A stretch of 57,317 nt of DNA from an uncultured Prevotella sp. (GTDB lineage: Bacteria > Bacteroidota > Bacteroidia > Bacteroidales > Bacteroidaceae): contig ONAK01000019.1 of assembly GCA_900315765.1 (NCBI GenBank), positions 1 through 57,317 on the forward strand, written 5' to 3'. The notes under the pieces are model-generated. The model saw nothing but the letters and a program-made list of their open reading frames with translations, was not told the origin of the DNA and did no database searches. The position numbers were made by a program, and so were the translations under genes. Positions 44,436-51,790 of this stretch are shown piece by piece. Position 1 is the first letter of the stretch. The number at the start of each line of letters is the position of its first letter.

Positions 44436-44705
44436 TTAGCGCTCCTCTATAAGGCCTGTTAGACCATTGCAAAGCTCAACGCACACCTCCCAAATATATC
44501 GCGCCAAGCTGAAACCTTTTCCCACATTCATCGGCTTGAAGTTGGGGCGCAATGTGCCATCATCGCGTCGGGTAATAGATATGCGCTTACCGTCGAACAC
44601 CTTAGGATTGTGCTTAACCGGCGGCTTGGGTGGCATCTCAATGAATGTAAAGTGCTCATCGTACAGAAACTCATCGCACAATACATCGCGGCTCAGCACG
44701 CCCAC
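44436..44705 (-). CDS. Hypothetical protein at the head of the DUF3987 locus
   Basis: 89 residues from a GTG start; no ATG is available in frame and a TGA lies nine codons upstream. The sequence is hydrophilic with SITRRDDGTLRPNF in the middle; no family recognised. A 13-codon frame (44754-44713, MYINKKGLTGEDW) overlaps the 5' end in another frame, which could be the true N-terminus after a one-base shift, or a leader peptide. Confidence 0.5.
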   Translation of the reverse strand: MGVLSRDVLCDEFLYDEHFTFIEMPPKPPVKHNPKVFDGKRISITRRDDGTLRPNFKPMNVGKGFSLARYIWEVCVELCNGLTGLIEER

Positions 44706-44778
44706 ATAGTTCTTACCAGTCTTCGCCTGTCAAACCTTTCTTATTTATATACATGACAGTATACTTTCCGGGAAAGCC

Positions 44779-44823
44779 TCGGTCTCACACGAGGGTCCCT
44801 CCGCACAACCGAGAAAGTGAGAC
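44779..44823 (-). other. Structured 5' leader upstream of the 44436 gene
   Basis: On the minus transcript GTCTCAC (44823-44817) pairs with GTGAGAC (44788-44782), and the same stretch offers the alternative CTCGGT/ACCGAG pairing plus an inner GAGGG/CCCTC. The stretch 44706-45061 otherwise holds the -7 box at 44871 and AT-rich DNA with nothing else that I can identify. Confidence 0.5.
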
Positions 44824-44870
44824 AGGCCTACGGTCCTACGCTTGACCATTTTTCTCGTTGTTTGGTGGTG

Positions 44871-44878
44871 CAAAGGTA
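44871..44878 (-). promoter_or_regulatory. -7 box upstream of the structured leader
   Basis: TACCTTTG on the minus strand (44878-44871). No good -33 box is visible. Transcription from here would give a leader of about 160 bases before the 44436 gene. Confidence 0.55.
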
Positions 44879-45061
44879 AGCAGAATTTTGGTATCTATTT
44901 CCTTTTTTATTGAGGATAGATTGACGGCTTAAACACTTGTTTTTTAGATGTTTATAAGTTGTTGCGTCCAATTCGAAACCATTAAAAGATTAAATGGATA
45001 GCTTTGTTTGATTTTTCCACCAAGAAATGGACAATAAGAACAGGCTACGTCCAGTAAGCAT

Positions 45062-45093
45062 ATAAAAAATAAACGCCCACGGTTTGTGAGCGT
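45062..45093 (-). terminator. Terminator of the RloAB-like operon
   Basis: Stem 45073-45080 with 45086-45093 (one mismatch), loop of five bases; on the minus strand it is followed by TTTATTTTTTA. It lies 30 bases after the third gene. Confidence 0.75.
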
Positions 45094-45123
45094 CTAATAA
45101 AACTATGGTAAAATGAATGGTCT

Positions 45124-46254
45124 TTAGTGGTTGTTCATGCGATTTTCAAAATCAGAGGCGAATTTGCGTTCCAAACCTCCATCCAAAGCTGCTTCAGGAT
45201 CTGCTTTTTTGTAACTGTCAAAACGAGCCCAAACGCTCTTTTTTTGAGGCAAGTCGTATTGACCTTTGTATGAAGAGACAAAATATTTATAACCTTTAGC
45301 CATGCCAAGTCCCGTCCAGCACACAAATTCTGCTATGGCTGTTGTATCCATCTTCTTGCCACGTCCTTTGTCAGCGTAGGTGTCGAAGTTGGTCATGATT
45401 TCTTTTGCCTTTTTACCTTTATCGTAATTGTTGACAAAATACAACGACTCCAAATCATCCAGCCCGTATTGGGCGCCACTCTCTACTACGCGAGAAGTTG
45501 CATAGCGCGTGATACTTTTAATATTGTATTTATGAAACCCTTGTTGTGCAAAAGTTTTCAATGAGCCAGTTTTTTTACTCTTTTTTAGCAGTTCGTCCTG
45601 ACTTGCTTTTTCTTTTGACAGCATTCCTATCACATCCTTCATATCGCCCACAATATTTATGCATTGCTCGTTGAGTAACTTAAGACAGAGCTCTGCATCG
45701 TTGCTAATCCTCGCCTCTTTTGCCAGTTCCTGATGACAGATAACCAGTACGGCTATAACATTGGCAAAATAGGCACCCATTTCAGCATATAGCGTCGTTA
45801 CACTATCTGGATACGATTCTAGCCCGTACAAATCACGGCCACATTCTGCAAACGCTAATGTTGATTTTACAAATACCGAAGGTCGGAAATCTTTGTCAGG
45901 CATGTTCTTCCTACAAATAGGAGTGAATTTCTTGTAGATAATCTTCGTACCTTTCAATGTACTGCGTATTTTGCGAAACAACTTTTCTGAATCACGGAAA
46001 CAATTATTGTCATCAGTTGCCCACAATTTATTATACGTAACCGCTATTTCCGAAAGTCGTAGCAATTCGCGACGTGTCATATTCATACGTTCGCGCACAA
46101 TGCATATTAATTGTTGGATTTTACATTCAGAGAAGTTGCGGCTTTGTATACCAGCAATGAACCTTACCTCACCATCTTTCTCATAATTTCTAATTACCTC
46201 AAGAATTTGGAGAATTCCATCTTTAGATTTCTCAATATCTGTCCAATGAATCAT
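45124..46254 (-). CDS. Unknown third protein of a RloAB-like operon
   Basis: 376 residues, mostly helical, soluble, no signal peptide. No enzymatic motif recognised. A Lys-rich, possibly coiled segment (about 210-235, LSKEKASQDELLKKSKKTGS) separates an N-terminal helical half from a C-terminal half with AIAEFVCWTGLGMAKGYKYFV. Its ATG overlaps the RloB-like stop by four bases, so translation is coupled and the product is probably part of the same system. It could be an effector, an adaptor or a substrate-binding protein. Confidence 0.7.
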   Translation of the reverse strand: MIHWTDIEKSKDGILQILEVIRNYEKDGEVRFIAGIQSRNFSECKIQQLICIVRERMNMTRRELLRLSEIAVTYNKLWATDDNNCFRDSEKLFRKIRSTLKGTKIIYKKFTPICRKNMPDKDFRPSVFVKSTLAFAECGRDLYGLESYPDSVTTLYAEMGAYFANVIAVLVICHQELAKEARISNDAELCLKLLNEQCINIVGDMKDVIGMLSKEKASQDELLKKSKKTGSLKTFAQQGFHKYNIKSITRYATSRVVESGAQYGLDDLESLYFVNNYDKGKKAKEIMTNFDTYADKGRGKKMDTTAIAEFVCWTGLGMAKGYKYFVSSYKGQYDLPQKKSVWARFDSYKKADPEAALDGGLERKFASDFENRMNNH

Positions 46255-47090
46255 TGTTTTACGGTCTTCTTAATTTTATATTTCCTATTTTTATACTCAC
46301 CCTCAATTTCCAGAATACCTTCGTCAACGAGTTGTTTCAGATAGTCGCGGGTTCGTGAAGCTTTGAGTCCGATGGCTTTTGAAACGGTTTTTGAATCTGA
46401 AATCTCATTATCGGCGATAAAATTGGTGATTTGTCGCCGATATTCCTTATTTCGATTTTGATTTTCCGTTTTTGAGTCATTTATATCACCCTCTTCAGAC
46501 CCATTTACATTCATCGACGCAATCAGTTCGAACACCCTGTGCATCTGACTATATGCGATTCTGTCCTCGGGTGTTTCCTCGCTCAGGCGGCTGAGCTCCT
46601 TGGCATAATCGATGGCACGTTCGAGGTCACCGTGCTCCGTCAGATAGTTGTATAAGTTATTCTTTCTGAAATAGCGGGCGGTTTTCTCGTAGTCAGGCAT
46701 AAAGTGCTGCAAGTCTGGCAATACATCCTCGCAACTATCATAATGCTTCATGGAAAGTTGCGGCAGGAAGTGAAGCAGGAACCAGAACTCGGTACACGGG
46801 TTGGTCTCAATCCAAATAACATTCCGGCTACTCTTCTTTTTCAACTTTTGATATGTCGCCATTTCTGCAGGCACTTTGAGCAGGCGGTCCATATCCACAA
46901 GGCAAACAACGTAGTCGGTTTCTCGCTTCACATAGTCCTCTGCCAGTTTCGCCATGTGTGGAATATCCGAATGTTGGGGAAAATCAGGTGCTACTTTGAA
47001 TTTGAAGTGGCAAGCCACGCGTAGGGTTTCAAAATACCACCATTCGGTTTCTCCTTCGCCTATGATTGCTATACTCTTCTTTACTGCCAT
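46251..47090 (-). CDS. RloB-like Toprim protein fused to a winged helix
   Basis: 279 residues. Residues 1-110 carry RloB/Toprim motifs: GEGETEWWYF (11-20), the DxD of VDMDR (66-68) and NPCTEFWFLLHF (97-108). A polar linker (about 195-215) leads to a winged helix-turn-helix (218-275; NEISDSKTVSKAIGLKASRTRDYLKQ in pieces). Toprim partners of AAA_15-type ATPases act as nucleases in phage defence. The winged-helix tail is not part of the core RloB domain and may add DNA binding. Seven bases after the ATPase gene. Confidence 0.8.
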   Translation of the reverse strand: MAVKKSIAIIGEGETEWWYFETLRVACHFKFKVAPDFPQHSDIPHMAKLAEDYVKRETDYVVCLVDMDRLLKVPAEMATYQKLKKKSSRNVIWIETNPCTEFWFLLHFLPQLSMKHYDSCEDVLPDLQHFMPDYEKTARYFRKNNLYNYLTEHGDLERAIDYAKELSRLSEETPEDRIAYSQMHRVFELIASMNVNGSEEGDINDSKTENQNRNKEYRRQITNFIADNEISDSKTVSKAIGLKASRTRDYLKQLVDEGILEIEGEYKNRKYKIKKTVKQ

Positions 47091-47096
47091 GCTATG

Positions 47097-48392
47097 TTAC
47101 TCTGTTTCAAGGTAAATACTTCCGAGGAAAGGCAGATCCACTAATTTCCCCTGCTTGTAGGCATTGTATGGATTCATTGTTTTGTGCAAGCCAAGTGAAC
47201 TGAGACGCTTAATTTGTGTGGCTCCAACCTCGTTCTTATCTGTAAACCAGATGATGTCTCTGCGAATGAAATCCTCGTTAAGTAGGTTGATGTCGTGAGT
47301 GGTCATCAAAATCTGTGATGAACCTTCGCTGTTGGCCAAAAATAGTTTAATGAAATATGAGAGAAGCTCGTAGTGAATGCTTGTCTCTATCTCGTCGACG
47401 GGGATAAAGTTATTCTCGTGTAACACATAGTATAGCACGATAGACATACCTAGGAATCTGTTTGTTCCTGCAGATTCCAATCCTTCATGTAACTCATATT
47501 CACCTTCCTCTCCGTTATGTTTGAACATAATCTCATCATGCTTGATGGTGCCACGTTTAAGCATTTCAATTTTAGCCTCCTCAGGTATTGGCGCACTATT
47601 AATGGCTTTCTCCATTTCTGGAGTAATAGATTCCTCGTTCTCGTTAAGAACCATATCAACAATATTAAAGTCACTTGCTTTTAACAGTTGGAGTAAGAAT
47701 CGTTTTTTCTTTCCATCCTTGTCATTACGCAATTCGTTTTTTATATCAAATGATAGGGAATCTTTGGGACTCAATATACTTTGCAGTCCTGAATAGAAGA
47801 ACTCATATACATCATTAAGTTTCGAAGTAGGAGCATTTGATTGTCCAAAAGCGGCCATTACCGTACAATTGTTGGTGGTGTTGCCTTCAATAGCACGTTG
47901 GGCGGCCTTATCAAGCCCAGCTTTATTGCCAAAAGTAACCTCAGTATGATCAGACTCTGCCTGATAAATACGCTTATATAGTGTTGTTGGACGGGCACTT
48001 GTATACACGAGTAATGACTCTTCGTATATTCGTTTGAAATTAAAAACTAAATCCATGACATATTTTTCTCCCTTTACCCAAAAAGTCATTTGCATATGTG
48101 AGTGCTCCTGCGCACTATGCTTGTCGAGTAAAAATGGAAAGTACCTCATGTCAGTATTCTTGGATTCGGGTTTGTCGAGCATGACTCTGCGGAAGAATGA
48201 CAAGGCCTTAAGCAAGGTAGTCTTACCACTGGCATTACTACCATAAACGATGCCAATTTTCAATAGCTCAACGCCATCACTCACTTCATGAACATATTGG
48301 TCACGCATACGGACATCATTGGTTGGCACAAAACTAATAGTTTGCGGCTCCCTGATGCTGTAGAAATTCTGTACTTGAAACTCCTGTACCAT
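47097..48392 (-). CDS. RloA-like AAA_15/AAA_21 ATPase
   Basis: 431 residues. ABC/SMC-like ATPase: Walker A GSNASGKTTL (51-60), signature-like ESAGTNRFLG, Walker B FIPVDEIETSIH and the His of MTTHD. The opening FQVQNFYSIREPQTISF is typical of the RloA/AAA_15 group, whose members sense infection in PARIS, retron-linked and related systems. First gene of a three-gene operon with the RloB-like and the unknown protein. Confidence 0.88.
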   Translation of the reverse strand: MVQEFQVQNFYSIREPQTISFVPTNDVRMRDQYVHEVSDGVELLKIGIVYGSNASGKTTLLKALSFFRRVMLDKPESKNTDMRYFPFLLDKHSAQEHSHMQMTFWVKGEKYVMDLVFNFKRIYEESLLVYTSARPTTLYKRIYQAESDHTEVTFGNKAGLDKAAQRAIEGNTTNNCTVMAAFGQSNAPTSKLNDVYEFFYSGLQSILSPKDSLSFDIKNELRNDKDGKKKRFLLQLLKASDFNIVDMVLNENEESITPEMEKAINSAPIPEEAKIEMLKRGTIKHDEIMFKHNGEEGEYELHEGLESAGTNRFLGMSIVLYYVLHENNFIPVDEIETSIHYELLSYFIKLFLANSEGSSQILMTTHDINLLNEDFIRRDIIWFTDKNEVGATQIKRLSSLGLHKTMNPYNAYKQGKLVDLPFLGSIYLETE

Positions 48393-48424
48393 AGTCGTTG
48401 TATTTTAATGATATGATTTTGTTG

Positions 48425-48455
48425 CAAATATACGCCAAAAAAGCGTAAGTACAAA
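48425..48455 (-). promoter_or_regulatory. Promoter of the RloAB-like operon
   Basis: Minus strand TTTG (48455-48452), 19 bases, TATATTTG (48432-48425), leaving a leader of about 30 bases to the ATG at 48392. Confidence 0.75.
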
Positions 48456-48523
48456 ATATAATCGACATTTTCGTGAATAATTCACGATATTTTTAAATAT
48501 AAATAACTTTTAAGACTCAAAAA

Positions 48524-48666
48524 CACCCCCTTGTCATGTCGAGTGAAGTCGAGCGCTCGGCTTTGTCGCTTCGATAGTGAAGACTTCTCTACGGATTTGG
48601 CCGCTTGGCGTAAGCTAAAGTATCTCCTTCGGAGATTTTATGAGATCTCTCCACGCGCTTTGCTTG
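48524..48666. repeat. Dispersed repeat, copy B
   Basis: Same ends as copy A at 41052 (TTGTCATGTCGAGTGAAGTC, then GAGCGCTCGGCTTTG; end GATCTCTCCACGCGCT), with a longer middle that includes TCTCCTTCGGAGA, a tight hairpin. It fills most of the gap 48393-48748, between two promoters. Confidence 0.8.
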
Positions 48667-48692
48667 TTTTTTTTGTTTTTATCCATTTCGTG

Positions 48693-48723
48693 CTTGTAAA
48701 TCCAAAAACTATTTGTATCTTTG
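48693..48723 (+). promoter_or_regulatory. Promoter of the 48749 lipoprotein
   Basis: CTTG at 48693-48696, 19 bases, TATCTTTG at 48716-48723; leader about 20 bases. Confidence 0.65.
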
Positions 48724-48748
48724 CAGCAATAATTAAAACTATTGGAGT

Positions 48749-49567
48749 ATGAAGAAAAACTATTTTTGTATGCTGGGCGCCATGCTGATTTGCGCCGCAA
48801 CTGTGTTTACTGCGTGTGGTAATGTTGATGATCCTGTACCGAGCGGCGATGTACCTGTGATAGAGAATCTGCCCGAGAAGGTTATTGGTAAATGGATAGT
48901 TGAAGAAAAAGAGGGTAAGCCTGCACTCACCAATCAGAAACTCGTCATTGATTTTAAGTCGGCCACCAAGGTGACCGTCAGCTTGTCGTACATGAGTTTC
49001 TGGCATAGTAATGATTTGTTTGATTATACTATTAATGGAAACGTGATATCTTGCGCGGGCCAGCTTAACGAGCATACATCTGTAAATACTACGGTTAAGG
49101 TGAATGCTATCGATGACAATAAAATGTTTGAGGATTTCTCGAACATCATATCGATAGATGGTGCAGAAGCCATCAAAATGGCATCGAAAGAGACTCTGAT
49201 TCGCGTTACCGAAGACTACTCGCAGACGGTATTGGGCCTTTGGGAAGGCCGCGCTACCAGCGAGATAGGCTCGGAGTTCGACGATGGTCAGCTCCACCGT
49301 TGGGAGTTCAAGACCGATGGCACATTCGGTTTCTATCGCAAAGTTAACGACGAGTGGCAGCTGAGCGACGACACGTTTAGTGATTACTTTGTGGAAGGAC
49401 CGCTACTGTGTTCGCGCTGGAAGAACAACGTAGAAGGTGCCGTAGAGAACCGCGAATGGTGGGAGATAGAATCGATTGAGAACGGCGTGATGAAGTGGAA
49501 AGCCCTGCGCCAGAAGGAAGACGGAACCTTATACACAGCCACCTTCGAGATGACGAAGGTGGAGTAG
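48749..49567 (+). CDS. Lipocalin-like two-domain lipoprotein
   Basis: 272 residues. Lipoprotein signal with lipobox FTAC (Cys at about residue 23). Two similar beta-rich halves start at about 45 (VIGKWIVEEKEG) and about 155 (VLGLWEGRATSE), each like the lipocalin-type domains frequent in Bacteroidales lipoproteins. Function unknown. It ends three bases from the converging transporter fusion with no terminator between. Confidence 0.75.
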   Translation: MKKNYFCMLGAMLICAATVFTACGNVDDPVPSGDVPVIENLPEKVIGKWIVEEKEGKPALTNQKLVIDFKSATKVTVSLSYMSFWHSNDLFDYTINGNVISCAGQLNEHTSVNTTVKVNAIDDNKMFEDFSNIISIDGAEAIKMASKETLIRVTEDYSQTVLGLWEGRATSEIGSEFDDGQLHRWEFKTDGTFGFYRKVNDEWQLSDDTFSDYFVEGPLLCSRWKNNVEGAVENREWWEIESIENGVMKWKALRQKEDGTLYTATFEMTKVE

Positions 49568-49570
49568 AGG

Positions 49571-51526
49571 CTATCCCTCGAACACATAACCCAGACCTGG
49601 GCGGCTGACGACATTCTGTGCGTAGCTGCCCAGTTTTTTGCGCAGGCGGGTGATGTTAACATTTATCGTTCGGTCGGTCACGATGACATCGGGCCATACT
49701 GTGTCCATCAGCTGCTGGCGGGTGAGCACGTGGTTGCGGTGGGAGAGGAGCTGGTAAAGCAGGTCGAACTCGGTGCGCGTGAGGCTGACGGGCTGGCCGT
49801 CGATGGTAACCGTACGGCGATCGATATTCATCTTCAGACTGTTGTAGTTCTGATAGCGTTTGCCCAATCGGGCCTCTACCACATTCATCACGTAATCGCC
49901 CAGTTTCTCGCAGTCGGCAACGATGTCGGTATAGAGCGTGCCCAGCGTATAACTGTAAGTGTGGCTGTTAACATCGCTAAGCGTTTCGGCCTTGATGTTG
50001 TCGCGCAAGGTGTTGATGTCGTTCTCGATATCCCTCGAGGCATCGACAGTCAGGTTTTCACGGCGGCCGTTCATCACAACCATCATTTGTGTCAAAGCCT
50101 CGTTAACCAGATGCTGCATATCGTGCAATCGGGTGTACTGGTTGGGGGTAAAGTCTTCACGATTGTTGCGCAGATGCTTGATGGTTCGAGCCATCTTATA
50201 GCACGCATCGCCGATGGATTCCAGCTCGCCAATCTGGCGGAACATAATGCGGATTTTATTCTTTGTCTCGTCTGAAAGGTGGTCTTTGCCTACCTGTTCA
50301 AGATAGTTGGCTATCTCAATTTCCATGTTGTCGGCAATGGTCTCGTAGTGTTCTATTCGCTCGAACAGGCGCTCAAACTCCTTTTTATCCTTCTCGTCTA
50401 TCAGCGTGCGCGTCATGCCAAACATGCGTTGCATGCGCTCGGCAAAATGGATAATCTCTTTTTGCGCCTGCAGAACCGATATTTCGGGTGTAGCCATCAC
50501 GCCACCATCGATGAAATGAAGGGCGGCGTTGGGCTTGGCCTGTTGCTTGTTGGGCAGAAGGCGACACACCAAGCGCTCCATCTGGGGGATGAAACCGATG
50601 AGCAAAGCGGTGTTGAGTATGTTGAAACACGTATGGAACATGGCCAGTACTACCGACAGAAGCTCGGTTTGCCCGCCTGTCGCAGGATTATAGCCAACGA
50701 TGCTGCACACCATATCGACGAAAGGATAGAACACCGCCAGCACCCACACCACGCCGAACACATTGAACAGCAGATGGGCTAACGCCGCCCTGCGGGCTTC
50801 GATGCCTGCGCCGAGTGCTGCCAGATTGGCTGTGGCTGTTGTGCCGATGTTCTCGCCCATCACCAAGGCTATGCCCATATAGATGGGCAGCACGCCTGTA
50901 GAGCAGAGCAGAATGGTGATGGCCATGACGGCTGCCGACGACTGTACGATACAGGTTATAAGCGTGCCTGCGGCAAGGAAGACGAATATGGTGAGATAGC
51001 TGCTGGTGTCGAACGAGGCAAAGAATGCCACCACCTGGGCATTATGCTGAAGATCCATATCCTTGCCGGCGCCACTCAACATGACGAGCGACCAGAAGAG
51101 GAATGCCAGTCCGAAAAGGAACTCGCCTGCATAACGGTGGCGCTTCTTATAAATAAGTACCATACCCACAAGGAAGGCGGGAAACACCACTACGGTCAGG
51201 TTCAGATTATAGCCCAGCGACATGATCCACGCCGTGAGTGTAGTACCGATATTGGCACCCATGATAACCGAGATGGCTTGTGCCAGCGTGAGCAGTCCGG
51301 CACTAACAAACGATACCGTCATAACCGTTGTGGCCGACGACGATTGTACGGCGCAAGTAACAAAGGTGCCAGTAAGCATGCCGGTTAGTCGGTTGGTGGT
51401 CATTCGTCCAAGAATATGTCGTAAGCCCGATCCTGCCATCTTCTGTAGGGCGTCGCTCATTGTCTTCATGCCATAGATGAGAAGTGCGAGCGAGCCTAAA
51501 AGTCTTAATACAATCTCTAATTTCAT
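49571..51526 (-). CDS. Na/Pi cotransporter with PhoU domain fused to an OmpR/PhoB winged helix
   Basis: 651 residues in one frame. Residues 1-330 are a PNaS Na+/phosphate cotransporter with two inverted halves: QSSSATT (61-67) with GANIGTT (90-96), and QSSAAV (195-200) with GENIGTT (224-230). A PhoU-like helical domain covers about 350-560. Residues 564-651 form an OmpR/PhoB DNA-binding domain: SLTRTEFDLLYQL, VLTRQQLMDTVW, the recognition helix RTINVNITRLRKKLG and SRPGLGYVF. No receiver domain. It could be a membrane-bound transcription factor that senses phosphate flux. Start fixed by a full-consensus promoter. Confidence 0.9.
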   Translation of the reverse strand: MKLEIVLRLLGSLALLIYGMKTMSDALQKMAGSGLRHILGRMTTNRLTGMLTGTFVTCAVQSSSATTVMTVSFVSAGLLTLAQAISVIMGANIGTTLTAWIMSLGYNLNLTVVVFPAFLVGMVLIYKKRHRYAGEFLFGLAFLFWSLVMLSGAGKDMDLQHNAQVVAFFASFDTSSYLTIFVFLAAGTLITCIVQSSAAVMAITILLCSTGVLPIYMGIALVMGENIGTTATANLAALGAGIEARRAALAHLLFNVFGVVWVLAVFYPFVDMVCSIVGYNPATGGQTELLSVVLAMFHTCFNILNTALLIGFIPQMERLVCRLLPNKQQAKPNAALHFIDGGVMATPEISVLQAQKEIIHFAERMQRMFGMTRTLIDEKDKKEFERLFERIEHYETIADNMEIEIANYLEQVGKDHLSDETKNKIRIMFRQIGELESIGDACYKMARTIKHLRNNREDFTPNQYTRLHDMQHLVNEALTQMMVVMNGRRENLTVDASRDIENDINTLRDNIKAETLSDVNSHTYSYTLGTLYTDIVADCEKLGDYVMNVVEARLGKRYQNYNSLKMNIDRRTVTIDGQPVSLTRTEFDLLYQLLSHRNHVLTRQQLMDTVWPDVIVTDRTINVNITRLRKKLGSYAQNVVSRPGLGYVFEG

Positions 51527-51553
51527 AGTTTATCTATTTTAATATTTCGGGTA

Positions 51554-51585
51554 CAAAGATAAATAAAAAGAGCTTAGGATGCAAA
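51554..51585 (-). promoter_or_regulatory. Promoter of the transporter-winged helix gene
   Basis: Minus strand TTTG (51585-51582), 20 bases, TATCTTTG (51561-51554). Full consensus, leader about 20 bases. The remaining gap up to 51753 has no further feature. Confidence 0.8.
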
Positions 51586-51753
51586 TTATTAAGGTTACGT
51601 TTTGGTTACAAATGCTTAAATTTCCTACTGTTGTCCAGCGCAAGTGCATGTACTGGCTGCTAAAAATATAGGTTTCATCTGTAAGTTTATGTTAATGTGT
51701 GCAAAGATGCGAATTCTTTCGGAGATTTCACAAAAAATATGAAAATTAATCTA

Positions 51754-51761
51754 TATCTTTG
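51754..51761 (+). promoter_or_regulatory. -7 box of the prolyl oligopeptidase gene
   Basis: TATCTTTG at 51754-51761, 29 bases before the ATG; the -33 box is weak. Confidence 0.6.
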
Positions 51762-51790
51762 CACACAAATTATCTATAAATCAATCAAAA

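Noticed and set aside
44706-45061. tRNA or other known RNA gene in the long gap
   Set aside because: No cloverleaf or known RNA motif could be read; only a structured leader and AT-rich DNA are visible.
45124-48392. Naming the operon PARIS or a retron
   Set aside because: The Toprim protein has RloB motifs rather than DUF4435, and no reverse transcriptase or ncRNA is seen; only RloAB-like is supported.
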